The position numbers and the translations under genes are program-made. From NCBI RefSeq assembly GCF_000732615.1, contig NZ_JPGL01000008.1:186001-250000 (forward strand): a stretch of DNA of 64,000 nucleotides, read 5' to 3'. A model generated the notes under the pieces. That model had not been told where the DNA came from. It was given only the letters and a program-made list of their open reading frames with translations, and ran no database searches. Below are positions 44,969 through 53,856 of this stretch, piece by piece. Source of the stretch: Burkholderia paludis. Lineage in GTDB: Bacteria; Pseudomonadota; Gammaproteobacteria; Burkholderiales; Burkholderiaceae. Position 1 is the stretch's first letter. The number at the start of each line of letters is the position of its first letter.

Positions 44969-45621
44969 CCAAACTGCGCCGCGAGTTCGCGCAGCCATTT
45001 CTCGTTCCAGTCCAGCGCGCCCGACGCGAGTTCCGAGATCACACCGTCCAGCCATGTGATTTCTGCTTGCAGCAGCACCTGCTTGTATTCGTCGTCCAGC
45101 ATCACGAGACGCGGCAAGCCCTTGTCCTGCCATTGCCGACATGTCGATGCCGCCTCGGCCAGTTGCTGCTTCAGCGTGTCGCGACGTTGCTGCAGCCGCG
45201 CATGCGCGACCTTGGGAGTCAGCGCCATGATCGTGGCGAGCGCGGCAGGGAATTCGTTGAACTCGCGTCGAGGTTCGCCGAGCATCGCTTCCAGCCATGC
45301 GTAGAACGTCTTCCTGCCCAGCGGCGTGATCTCGTAGACCACGCGTTCCGGCCGCCCTTCCATCTGCGCGGTTTCGCGAACGCAGATGAGTTCGGCAGCC
45401 TTCAACTGTGAAAGGGTCTGATAGACGCTGTTGCGTTGCGCGACGTTCACCACGTTGTCCTTGCCGCGCTGCCGGATGAGTTCGTGCATCCGGTACGCGT
45501 GCGACGGGGCCTCCAGCACAAAGCCGAGTATCACCATCGCAAGCGGAGAAGGTTGCCTTGAGCGGGGTTTCAATTGCGGATCCTGATGTCGAGTAGGGTC
45601 GTGGCTTGCCTTCATATTCAT
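44965..45621 (-). CDS. PadR-family transcriptional repressor
   Basis: This 218-residue protein has the PadR winged helix (MVILGFVLEAPSHAYRMHEL, NSVYQTLSQLKAAELICVRE, VYEITPLGRKTFYAWLEAML) and a C-terminal helical Vir-type dimerisation region (LQQRRDTLKQQLAEAASTCR). It is divergent from an FAD monooxygenase gene and separated from it by the palindrome TGACTA-n5-TAGTCA. It should repress that monooxygenase until an aromatic ligand binds. ATG at 45621 or 45615. Confidence 0.92.
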   Translation of the reverse strand: MNMKASHDPTRHQDPQLKPRSRQPSPLAMVILGFVLEAPSHAYRMHELIRQRGKDNVVNVAQRNSVYQTLSQLKAAELICVRETAQMEGRPERVVYEITPLGRKTFYAWLEAMLGEPRREFNEFPAALATIMALTPKVAHARLQQRRDTLKQQLAEAASTCRQWQDKGLPRLVMLDDEYKQVLLQAEITWLDGVISELASGALDWNEKWLRELAAQFG

Positions 45622-45625
45622 AGTT

Positions 45626-45642
45626 TGACTATACTTTAGTCA
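45626..45642. promoter_or_regulatory. PadR operator palindrome
   Basis: TGACTA and TAGTCA form perfect 6-bp arms around TACTT, in the 45-bp gap between the divergent PadR and monooxygenase genes. The position overlaps both promoters. Confidence 0.75.
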
Positions 45643-45666
45643 TAATATGATCATGAGGTGATCCCG

Positions 45667-46863
45667 ATGAACAAGGTACGGCACGCGTTGATCGCCGGTA
45701 GCGGCATTGCAGGCCCCGTCGTGGCCCTGGCACTGGCCAGGGCCGGCATCCGATCGACCCTCTACGAGTCGTACGCCGCATCCGCGGACGGTATCGGCGC
45801 GGGCCTGATGGTGTCGCCCAATGGGCTCGAGGCACTGAAGATCGTCGGCGTGGATGCGGCACTCCGTGCGGTGAGCCAGCCGATCGCGCATATGGCAATG
45901 GCCGATGCCCGCGGCAAGGTGCTGACGCGGTTCGACGGGCTGGAAGGCATGCAGCCGGGTCGCGTCGTGTATCGCTCCGATCTGTACCGGGTGCTGCGCG
46001 ACGCAGTGGTGGCCGCCGGGATCCCGATCGTGCACGGCAAGCGGCTCGTGAGTGCGAGCGAGGCGGCGGACGGCGTACAGGTGTCGTTCGCGGACGGCAG
46101 TCATGCGAGCGGCGACATCCTGATCGGCGCGGACGGCATTCGTTCCACCGTGCGCGGCCTGATCGATCCCGGCGCGCCGGCGCCACGCTATGCGGGAACC
46201 CTGGGTTTCGGGGCGCTGGCGCCGCTCGATACGCTGCGCATTCCATCCGGTACGATGACCTTCGTGTTCGGCAGGCACGCCTTTCTCGGCTACTGGGCGG
46301 ATCCGGATCGCGGTATCTGCTGGTTCGGCAATCTGCCGCATGCGACGCCCGCATCGATGGAGGCGATCCGCGAGATACCGTCGACGCAGTGGCTCGCACA
46401 ACTGCGCGAACTTTACCGCGACGATTATCCGGCGCAAACGCTGCTGCGGCACACCGCCCCGGCCCAGCTGTTCGCGCCGATCGCGAGCGAGCTGATGCCG
46501 CCCGTCCCTCGCTGGCACAGCGGCAGGATGGTGCTGGTTGGCGACGCGGTGCACGCGCCGTCGTCGAGTTCGGGCCAGGGCGCATCGCTGGCTATCGAAA
46601 GTGCGATTCAGCTCGCGCGTTGCCTGCGCGACATCCCGACGCCTTCGCTGGCGTTTGCGCGTTACGAGCAGTTGCGGCGCGAGCGCGTCGAAGCGATCTC
46701 GGCGGCCGCGGCACGCACCAATACCCGAAAGGCGCTGGGGCCGCTGGGCAAGGCGATCATGCACGTCGTCATGCCCATCGCGCTGAAGACGGTCTTCAAT
46801 CCGATGAAGATGCTGGGTTCCGTCCACGCCTACCGGATCGACTGGGATGCCGCTGCGCTATAG
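45667..46863 (+). CDS. FAD-dependent monooxygenase (PHBH-type)
   Basis: The 398-residue flavoprotein has the GxGxxG motif IAGSGIAGPVVALALARAGI, the middle DG motif ILIGADGIRSTVRGLIDPGA and the GD motif MVLVGDAVHAPSSSSGQGAS. This is the single-component aromatic hydroxylase fold (PHBH/TetX-like), using NAD(P)H and O2. The start ATG at 45667 is used, with GAGGTG 6 nt upstream. Controlled by the divergent PadR gene. A short basic/hydrophobic C-terminus (IMHVVMPIALKTVFNPMKML) is typical of one subgroup. Substrate unknown. Confidence 0.9.
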   Translation: MNKVRHALIAGSGIAGPVVALALARAGIRSTLYESYAASADGIGAGLMVSPNGLEALKIVGVDAALRAVSQPIAHMAMADARGKVLTRFDGLEGMQPGRVVYRSDLYRVLRDAVVAAGIPIVHGKRLVSASEAADGVQVSFADGSHASGDILIGADGIRSTVRGLIDPGAPAPRYAGTLGFGALAPLDTLRIPSGTMTFVFGRHAFLGYWADPDRGICWFGNLPHATPASMEAIREIPSTQWLAQLRELYRDDYPAQTLLRHTAPAQLFAPIASELMPPVPRWHSGRMVLVGDAVHAPSSSSGQGASLAIESAIQLARCLRDIPTPSLAFARYEQLRRERVEAISAAAARTNTRKALGPLGKAIMHVVMPIALKTVFNPMKMLGSVHAYRIDWDAAAL

Positions 46864-46979
46864 GCGTCCCGTTTGCGCCCTCTGCAGCGATGTGCCGCGC
46901 GATCGCGGTTTCGGGGCGATCGTCGCTGGACGTCGTGCCGGCATCGACCACGGCTGATACCGGCGGAGCGCCGAATGCA

Positions 46980-47150
46980 CGCATGCCCGCCGGCACCGGG
47001 AAGCGGTTCATGGACAAGCGGTTCAACTGGGCGTTCGATACCGAGCCCGCGCCGACGCTCGACGGCCGGACCGTGTCCTGGCCGCGCGGCAAGGGCCTCG
47101 GCGGCAGCAGCGCGATCGACGGCGTGATCTACGTGCGCGGCCAGCATCCC
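46980..47150 (+). pseudogene. Fragment of a GMC-family (choline dehydrogenase-like) oxidoreductase
   Basis: About 57 residues remain: MPAGTGKRFMDKRFNWAFDT, then SWPRGKGLGGSSAIDGVIYV and RGQ. This is the GMC signature 1 region, normally at residues 60-115 of a roughly 550-residue enzyme. Both the FAD-binding N-terminus and the rest of the protein are missing. It abuts an oppositely oriented CaiB fragment. Confidence 0.75.
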
Positions 47151-47181
47151 GCCCGCCCCCTGCACCAGCACGGTTCCCGGG

Positions 47182-47758
47182 GTCGCGCGTGTGCGTGCGG
47201 AATATCGCGGCGAATTTCGCGTGGACCTCGGGCCATCGCGTGCGGTCGTGCTGATCCGGCATGTCGCGCTCGGGCAGGCCGAGCAAGGCCAGCGTATTGC
47301 GCCAGAAGCGCGCCTCGTTCGATCCGACGCTGACCCAGCGGCCGTCCTTCGTCTCGTACACGTTGTACCAGGGCGCGCCGGAGTCGAGGCGATTGCTGCC
47401 ACGCGCGTCATTCCAGTACCCGCTCGCGAACATGCCGTAGAAGAGCGTCATCAGCGACGCCGATCCGTCGACCATCGCGGCGTCCACGACCTGCCCCTGC
47501 CCTGAGCGCCGGCTTTCGAGCAGCGCCGACGCCACGCCGAGCGCGAGATACAGCGAGCCGCCGCCGAAGTCGCCGGCCAGCTTGAGCGGGATCACCGGCG
47601 GGCCGCCAGCCGCGCCGACCGAATGCAGCACGCCGCTCAGCGAGATGTAGTTGATGTCGTGGCCCGGCGCCTGCGCGAGCGGGCCGTCCTGCCCCCAGCC
47701 GGTCATCCGGCCGTAGACGAGCGCCGGGTTGATCGCGAGACACGCGTCCGGCCCGAGG
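47182..47758 (-). pseudogene. Internal fragment of a CaiB/BaiF CoA-transferase
   Basis: About 192 residues of a family-III CoA-transferase run from LGPDACLAINPALVYGRMTG through VDAAMVDGSASLMTLFYGMF to FAAIFRTHTRD. The N-terminal third and the C-terminal quarter are missing. The sequence is close to the CoA-transferase gene starting at 63563, which has [20 protein letters not shown] at the corresponding place. It is bordered by a GMC fragment and the 3' end of a family-I CoA-transferase gene, showing rearrangement. Confidence 0.8.
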
Positions 47759-47801
47759 AAATGGCGCGCCGCGCATGTGGTGGCGTGCCGCGCGGTCCCG
47801 C

Positions 47802-49094
47802 TCAGCCGAGCGCGTGGGCGTCGCGCTCCATCTGCTCGCGATGATCGGGATGGGCAATGGAAATCATCTTCGGAATGCGCTGCGCAAGCGACAGGCCGCG
47901 CAAATCGGCGATCCCGTATTCGGTGACGATCACGCACGCATCGCTGCGCGGCACGGTGACGGGGCCTGCCAGCCGGCTCACGATACGGCTGTGCGCGCCC
48001 GCCGTGGCCGGCAATGCAACGACCGGCACACCGCCTCGGCTGGCCTGCGCCGCGCGCAGGAAATCGGCCACGCCGCCGATCGCGCCGACGTACGTGCCGG
48101 CGGCGACCTCGGCATTGACCTGGCCGGTCAGGTCCACCTCCACCGCCGAATTGATCGCGACGAAGCGATCGATGCGGCGCAGCACGTGCGGGTTATGCGT
48201 GTATTCGGTGCCGCGCAGCTCGAGCGCGGGATTGCGATGCGCGAAACGGCGCACGTGCGCGGAGCCGATGATGACCCCGCCGACGGTGACGCCCGCGTCG
48301 ATCGTCTTGCGCGCGTTCGTCACGATGCCGGCTTCGCACAGTGTCGCGATGCCGTCGCCGATACTGCCGGTGTGCACGCCCAGGTCGCACTTGCCGTGGA
48401 GCGCGGCCATCACCGCATCCGGAATCGCGCCGATACCCGTCTGCAGCGTCGCGCCGTCTTCCACGAGCGACGCGACGTGCCGCCCGATCGCCTGTTCCAC
48501 CGGCCCGGGTGTCGTCGGCGCGGCGTCCGGGAACGACGCGTCCGACGGCACCAGCAAATCGATGTCGGCGGCGCGCAAGTAAGGCCCGCCATAGGTCCAC
48601 GGCACGTCGGGATGCACTTCCGCGACGATCGCCCGTGCATGCTTCACCGCTTCGACCAGGTACTCGCGCGCGAGCCCGAGGCTGTGGCGGCCTTGCTCGT
48701 CCGGCGGCGAGACCTGCAGCATCACGACGTCGATCCGCAACGCGCCGCTGCCGATCAGCTCCGGCAGTTGCGAATAGTGCGCGGGGAGAATGTCGAGCAC
48801 GTTCGCGCGCGCAAGCTTGCGGTTCGCGCCGCTGCCGCAATAGGCGAGGAAATCGAATGCGTCGGCGTGTTCGGGGGCGAGCACGTCGGCGAGGCCGATG
48901 CCGAGAAAGAGGCGAATCCGTTTCAGGTCGTGCCGCTGGGCGACCAGCGCGCGCATCAGCGTCACCGGCTCGGCGTGCGACTGCCCCCACATCACCGTAT
49001 TGCCGGGACGAACGAGCGTGGAGAGTGCGGAACAGTCGCCGCCCTGGCGGGCATCGGTCGAACCGCCCGGAATCGCGGGTTCTGCGTGGTTCAT
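47802..49094 (-). CDS. Acetyl-CoA hydrolase/transferase family protein (4-hydroxybutyrate CoA-transferase-like)
   Basis: The 430-residue family-I CoA-transferase shows TLVRPGNTVMWGQSHAEPVT, GIGAIPDAVMAALHGKCDLG, GVHTGSIGDGIATLCEAG and the C-terminal VIVTEYGIADLRGLSLAQRI. Family members transfer CoA between acetyl-CoA and short acids such as 4-hydroxybutyrate; the Yersinia RipA itaconate CoA-transferase has been annotated as a 4-hydroxybutyrate CoA-transferase. The active-site Glu is not pinned down here. The start at 49094 (MNHAEPAIPGG) is chosen. It stands alone now, next to rearranged debris. Confidence 0.87.
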   Translation of the reverse strand: MNHAEPAIPGGSTDARQGGDCSALSTLVRPGNTVMWGQSHAEPVTLMRALVAQRHDLKRIRLFLGIGLADVLAPEHADAFDFLAYCGSGANRKLARANVLDILPAHYSQLPELIGSGALRIDVVMLQVSPPDEQGRHSLGLAREYLVEAVKHARAIVAEVHPDVPWTYGGPYLRAADIDLLVPSDASFPDAAPTTPGPVEQAIGRHVASLVEDGATLQTGIGAIPDAVMAALHGKCDLGVHTGSIGDGIATLCEAGIVTNARKTIDAGVTVGGVIIGSAHVRRFAHRNPALELRGTEYTHNPHVLRRIDRFVAINSAVEVDLTGQVNAEVAAGTYVGAIGGVADFLRAAQASRGGVPVVALPATAGAHSRIVSRLAGPVTVPRSDACVIVTEYGIADLRGLSLAQRIPKMISIAHPDHREQMERDAHALG

Positions 49095-49599
49095 GAATGG
49101 ACAAGGTCGAAGGTCACGTCGCATGCTCCGGCATCATTCGAGTCGTCCGGGTTCGTCGTCGTGACGGATTGAGGTTGCGGTGCGTCGCGCTTGCGGCGGC
49201 GGCGCATCGACGGGAGCTCCGGAGGGGCGTGATTTCCGGAACCGGGCCCGGTCGCAGGACGATGCGACGGTCATCGGCATTCATCCTGTGAGGCGCACCA
49301 TGGGCCCGTCAATCCGCGGCCGGCGGTTGTTCCGTACGTCGGAACGCCGGCATCGGGCCTTTTCGTCCGCGACGCATGACCTGTCCGGCAGGACCGATTC
49401 CACATTCCCGATGCGACTTCCGAAGTACGGAATCATCGGGCGGGCGCTATTGACGCCGCGATAACCGGACCGACACTGTTGATGCTACGGCACGGTCGGG
49501 TTCCGGTCGAACGCGTGGTCAATGGCGGCCTCGTCGGCGACCGGTTCGATGCGATGCCGGAATCGACGGGCCAGCCTGGCTCGTTGCGAGGCTCAGACA
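49095..49599. other. Intergenic region, no gene recognised
   Basis: About 500 bp between the CoA-transferase and the small hypothetical gene. Frames present are short and Arg-rich; nothing resembled a known protein or RNA. Confidence 0.4.
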
Positions 49600-49914
49600 A
49601 TGCAGAAGCGACGAACCGAGAACTACTTATCGAGCATGATGGTCGAACGCGCCGCGGCACGCGAGAGCGCCAATGCGGAAGACGCCGCGCTGTGGCGATG
49701 GTTCGCCGCGTTGCTCGACGAACGGCGGATACGCTGGTGCCACAGCGGGCGCGGATGGCTGGTCAGCGTCGATCATCGTCACGTCGCCACCGGCACGCAG
49801 TTCGATCAGGCGATGCGGATCGCAAAGGAAAACGTCGAGGGCGGCGGCACCGCGCGCATCGATACGCCGTCTGCATCCACCGAATCCGGACGAAGGATTC
49901 GCCTCGTGAAGTAG
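49600..49914 (+). CDS. Small hypothetical protein
   Basis: The 104-residue protein (MQKRRTENYLSSMMVERAAA, AALWRWFAALLDERRIRWCH, GRGWLVSVDHRHVATGTQFD) is predicted to be soluble alpha/beta. No family recognised. The start at 49600 is the ATG nearest the compact region; no strong Shine-Dalgarno is seen. It stands alone, so its reality rests on composition and length only. Confidence 0.45.
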   Translation: MQKRRTENYLSSMMVERAAARESANAEDAALWRWFAALLDERRIRWCHSGRGWLVSVDHRHVATGTQFDQAMRIAKENVEGGGTARIDTPSASTESGRRIRLVK

Positions 49915-50364
49915 CGGCGGTTTCGTTCATCCTGCCTGATCGCACCCCCATGATCGATCGGGTGCATGCATCCGCCTGCGACTACGATCGCCGCCGGCGA
50001 TCGACCTCCCCCACATCGTCGACGACCTGTCACCCGCAACGCCGCACGATCGCGACAGAATGCGATCGCGCCCGCACGCCGCGGCTTTACCCTTAAGGGT
50101 CTCTACGCGGATCGAAGGACCTCGCGCCACACCAGTTTCACTGCACGGAATCGGATCGCCCGCTTGATTGACGGTGATATCGGCCACGCATCTAATCACC
50201 GAACGTTGCTGCGGCGGGACGTTGAAGTTTCGGATGAGACGATCGAACGGGGTGCTGGAGAATGACATCCATCGCCCTCAATAAATTAGTCATCCAAATC
50301 ATTCAATCGACCACTGATTGCGACGTCACGACACGTAAATTCAGAAGAAATTTGGAGACTTTCA
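49915..50364. promoter_or_regulatory. Porin 2 upstream region
   Basis: About 450 bp with no gene. The last 100 bp are AT-richer and contain a TTAGTCATCC decamer near 50286 and a GGAG just ahead of the porin start. Confidence 0.4.
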
Positions 50365-51546
50365 ATGAGAAAGACGATCGCGCTTTGCGCGGCGGCAGGA
50401 TGCGTCTGCGGTGCGGCACATGCGCAGAGCAGCGTGCAGTTGTACGGGATCCTCGACGAAGGCGTCAACTACGTCAGCAACGCATCGGGCCATCCCCTCT
50501 ACAGCCTCGCGAGCGGCGTGCTGAACGGCAGCCGCTGGGGCTTGCGCGTGAAGGAGGATATCGGCGGCGGCTACGGTGCGGTCGCCGTGATGGAAAACGG
50601 CTTCGACGTCAATACCGGCAAGCTCGGCCAGGGCGGTCTCGAATTCGGCCGGCAGGTCTATGTCGGGCTGTCCGGCCCGTACGGCGTCGTCACGCTCGGG
50701 CGTCAATACGATTCCGTCGTCGACTCGGTCGGCCTGCTAGAGGCGGGAGATCAGTGGGGCGGCTATCTCGCCGCCCATCCGTCCGACAACGACAACTTCA
50801 ACAATACCAACCGTGTCAACAACGCGATCAAGTACACCAGCCCGGTATTTCACGGGGTGACCGCGACCGCGCTTTATTCGCTGGGCGGCGTGCCCGGCCG
50901 CACCGGACGCAACCAGATCTGGTCGGCCGGCGCCAGCTACGCGAACGGCCCGCTTTCGCTGGGCGCGGGCTACCTCAACGTCCGGAACCCGAACACGTCG
51001 TTCTACGGATCGGGCGGAACCGTCGCCGCGACGGTCAACGAAGTGCCCGGCTCGAACTTCGGCGCGTCGCCCGTGATTTCGGGGTATGCGTCGGCGCAGA
51101 CGCTGCAGGTGATCGGCACGGGCGCGGCCTATACGATCGGTTCGCTGACGTTGGGCGCGACGTATTCGAATACGCAGTTCCGTCATCTCGGCGATACCAC
51201 GTCGGGCCCCGTGCCCGCCGGCGGGATCAGCGGCACCGCGACATTCAACAACGCGGAGCTGAACGTGAAGTACCAGATCACACCGGCGTTGATCGTCGGC
51301 GCGAACTATGTCTATACGAAGAACAGCGGCGCCGATGCGACCGGGGGCGCCCACTACAACCAGGCGTCGGTCGGCGCCGACTACTTTCTGTCGAAGCGCA
51401 CGGACGTCTACTTCGTCGGCACGTATCAGCGTGCAAGCGGAACCGATTCGACCGGCCGCAGCGCGGTCGCGTCGATCAACCAGTTGACGCCGTCGACGTC
51501 GAATCATCAGGTCGCGCTTCGCATCGCGATGCGACACAAGTTCTGA
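50365..51546 (+). CDS. Gram-negative porin
   Basis: The 393-residue porin has a signal peptide (MRKTIALCAAAGCVCGAAHA) followed by QSSVQLYGILDEGVNYVSN. It also shows FGRQVYVGLSGPYGVVTLGR, ADYFLSKRTDVYFVGTYQRA and the C-terminal MRHKF ending in Phe. It belongs to the same 16-stranded OmpC-like family as the protein at 20097-21221 but is clearly divergent, with an insertion around residues 210-240. It may favour specific anionic or aromatic substrates given the catabolic genes downstream; that is inference. Confidence 0.93.
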   Translation: MRKTIALCAAAGCVCGAAHAQSSVQLYGILDEGVNYVSNASGHPLYSLASGVLNGSRWGLRVKEDIGGGYGAVAVMENGFDVNTGKLGQGGLEFGRQVYVGLSGPYGVVTLGRQYDSVVDSVGLLEAGDQWGGYLAAHPSDNDNFNNTNRVNNAIKYTSPVFHGVTATALYSLGGVPGRTGRNQIWSAGASYANGPLSLGAGYLNVRNPNTSFYGSGGTVAATVNEVPGSNFGASPVISGYASAQTLQVIGTGAAYTIGSLTLGATYSNTQFRHLGDTTSGPVPAGGISGTATFNNAELNVKYQITPALIVGANYVYTKNSGADATGGAHYNQASVGADYFLSKRTDVYFVGTYQRASGTDSTGRSAVASINQLTPSTSNHQVALRIAMRHKF

Positions 51547-51684
51547 CGCATCGCGGCGATTCCGGTCGTCGCGCCGATGTACCGCGCCGCACGAATCCAC
51601 CGCTGACGTCCCGGCGAGCTCGTGCGGCGCACTAAGTTTTGCCTCTGCTGCGACGAGCCGGAACCGGCCGTCGACGCACGCTCG

Positions 51685-52536
51685 TTACAGATCCAGAACC
51701 AGCCGCGCGGATTTCGAGCGCGAACAGCACGGCAGGAACTGGTCGTTCGCCGCGCGTTCGTCGGGCGTCAGGCAGAAATCGAAATGCTCGGGCTCTCCCG
51801 CGAGCACCCGGGTCGCGCACGTGCCGCATACGCCCTGCTCGCACGACGTCTCGATCGCGATGCCGGCCTTCGCCAGTGCCCGCACGACCGATTCGTTCTT
51901 CTCGACGACGATCACCCTGCCCGAGCTGGCGATCTCGACTTCGAACCGGCCGTCCTGATCCGTCTGCCGCGCGTCTGCCGCGAATAACTCGTAATGCAGT
52001 TGCACTTCCGGCCACCCGCTCGCGCGCGCGGTGGTCAGCACCGCGTCCATGAACCCCTTCGGGCCACATACGTACAGATGCGTACCGGGCTCGGGAACAG
52101 CGAGCCGTGCCGCGATATCGAAGCGCTGGTTTTCGCCTTCGTCGTCGAAATGAACCTGCACGCGGCCGGCATAGGGCGCGTGTGCGATGTGATCGAGAAA
52201 GGCCGTGCGCGAGCGTGAGCGCGTGCAGTAGTGCATGTCGAACGGCGCATCGATGCGCGCCAGCCGCTCCGCCATGCAGAGAATCGGCGTCACGCCGATG
52301 CCGCCTGCCAGAAGCAGGCTGTGCGTCGCGTCGTGCGCGAGCACGAAGTGATTCCTCGGCGTGCCGATCGTCAGCGTGTCGCCGGCGTTCACGCGATCGT
52401 GCATGCCGGCCGATCCGCCGCGCGATTTCGGGTCGCGCAGGACGGCAATCCTGTAGCGATGATTTTCGTCAGGTGCGTTGCACACCGAATACTGGCGCGT
52501 CAGGGCATCACCTTCCAGGAGGACAAGCCAGTCGGT
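51685..52536 (-). pseudogene. 5'-truncated VanB/PDR-type oxygenase reductase
   Basis: The frame encodes the C-terminal ~280 residues of a phthalate-dioxygenase-reductase-like protein: RQYSVCNAPDENHRYRIAVL (FMN site), LLLAGGIGVTPILCMAERLA and YVCGPKGFMDAVLTTARA (NAD domain), and a plant-type ferredoxin domain with CEQGVCGTC and CC. Family proteins are about 315 residues; the first ~35 residues, including the start and the beginning of the FMN domain, are lost, and a stop lies just upstream near 52545. The partner Rieske oxygenase gene is absent. An internal start (MCNAPDENH, 52485) could give a shortened product, unlikely to be functional. Confidence 0.72.
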
Positions 52537-52838
52537 GCATTGTCAAGCCAGGCTTACATGTGTAGTAGCCGGGCGGCACTTGTCGATGGTGGATTCGGTT
52601 CCTACCATTTGAACCTGACAGCACGCCTCGCCGATCGAGCGACGACCTGCAGTCTCATGCAGCCAGCCATGCCAACCGATGCACGACGTGTGCTGGGGCG
52701 AACTTCGTGTCGCTGTACGACGTGCCGCCATGCGCTACCCCGGCCGTATCCGTGCTCGCACAGTCTTCCCGACGCGCGTCGAAGCGAGTCCTTGCGAGGA
52801 CGCGAATCGTGCCGTCCCCCGCCACACCGGAGCCACTC
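52537..52838. other. Intergenic region at truncated reductase / hydrolase junction
   Basis: About 300 bp holding the presumed promoter of the hydrolase at 52839. No gene is recognised; the left edge is the likely deletion junction that removed the start of the reductase gene. Confidence 0.4.
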
Positions 52839-53774
52839 ATGACTACAACCCCGATCAAGACCGTCACCTACCCGAACCTCGGCTGGGACACGGCCGCCGA
52901 TCTCTATTTCCCGCCGGGTTTCGACGAGGGCAAGCAGTATCCGGCCATCGTCAGCACGCACCCGATCGGCAGTTGCAAGGAGCAGACCGCCGGCAACATC
53001 TACGCGAAGGGGCTGGCCGAGGCAGGCTTCGTCGTGCTGGTGCATGACGCGAGCTTCCAGGGTGCCAGTGGCGGCCTGCCGCGTTTCATCGAAGATCCGT
53101 CGATCCGCGTGTCCGACATCCGCTTCGCGGTCGACTACCTGCAGTCGCTGCCGTATGTCGACGCGGGCCGTATCGGCGCGATCGGCGTGTGCGGCGGCGG
53201 CGCCTACACCGTGCATGCGGGCATCACGGATCACCGCATCAAGGCGCTGGTGTCGATCACCGGCGTGAACTACGGCCGACTGATCCGTGAAGGCTTCGCC
53301 AACTTCAAGCCGGTCGAGTTCCTCGAGAACATGGCCGCGATGCGTACCGCGGAGGCACAGGGCGGAGAGCGCCACGTCGCCAACCTGCTGCCCGAGTCCG
53401 TGGCCGCCGGCAAGCAGGCCGGCATCACCGACATCGACGTGCTCGAAGCCACCGAGTACTACAAGACCGCACGCGGCCAGCAGCCCAACGGCGCCACGAG
53501 CCAGCTGATGTCGTTCAGCAGCGCCGCGATGGGCTGGGATGCGTTCCTGAACGCCGAAGTGCTGCTGACCCAGCCGCTGCTGGTCGTGATCGGCGACAAG
53601 CCGGGCGGCTTCGGCGCGTATCGCGACGGCCTGGAGATCTACGGCCGCGCGGCATCGAAGGACAAGCGGATCGTCGTGGCCGAAGGCTGGTCGCACTACG
53701 ACCTGTACGACAAACCCGAACCCGTCGGCATCGCGATGAAGCAGGTCGTGCCGTTCTTCAAGGAAACCCTCTAG
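52839..53774 (+). CDS. Dienelactone-hydrolase-like alpha/beta-hydrolase A (Cys nucleophile)
   Basis: The 311-residue cytosolic protein has the hydrolase fold with strand/elbow GAIGVCGGGAYTVHAGITDH, in which the nucleophile position is Cys, as in dienelactone hydrolase. The acid is probably in LLVVIGDKPGGFGAY and the His in VVAEGWSHYDLYD. It resembles YcjY-type proteins. Start ATG 52839 is used because similarity to the paralogue at 57707 begins there. It is followed by an intrinsic terminator. Substrate unknown; aromatic or lactone breakdown is a guess from the neighbours. Confidence 0.85.
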   Translation: MTTTPIKTVTYPNLGWDTAADLYFPPGFDEGKQYPAIVSTHPIGSCKEQTAGNIYAKGLAEAGFVVLVHDASFQGASGGLPRFIEDPSIRVSDIRFAVDYLQSLPYVDAGRIGAIGVCGGGAYTVHAGITDHRIKALVSITGVNYGRLIREGFANFKPVEFLENMAAMRTAEAQGGERHVANLLPESVAAGKQAGITDIDVLEATEYYKTARGQQPNGATSQLMSFSSAAMGWDAFLNAEVLLTQPLLVVIGDKPGGFGAYRDGLEIYGRAASKDKRIVVAEGWSHYDLYDKPEPVGIAMKQVVPFFKETL

Positions 53775-53806
53775 GCATCACGGCCAGCCGCGACGCCACT
53801 CACCGG

Positions 53807-53830
53807 ACGGGCATGGCTCACGCCCGTTTT
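53807..53830 (+). terminator. Rho-independent terminator after hydrolase A
   Basis: ACGGGC and GCCCGT arms with a 9-nt loop, followed by TTT, 32 bp downstream of the stop codon. Confidence 0.75.
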
Positions 53831-53856
53831 CCATTAGTCATCCAGAATAATTTTCC

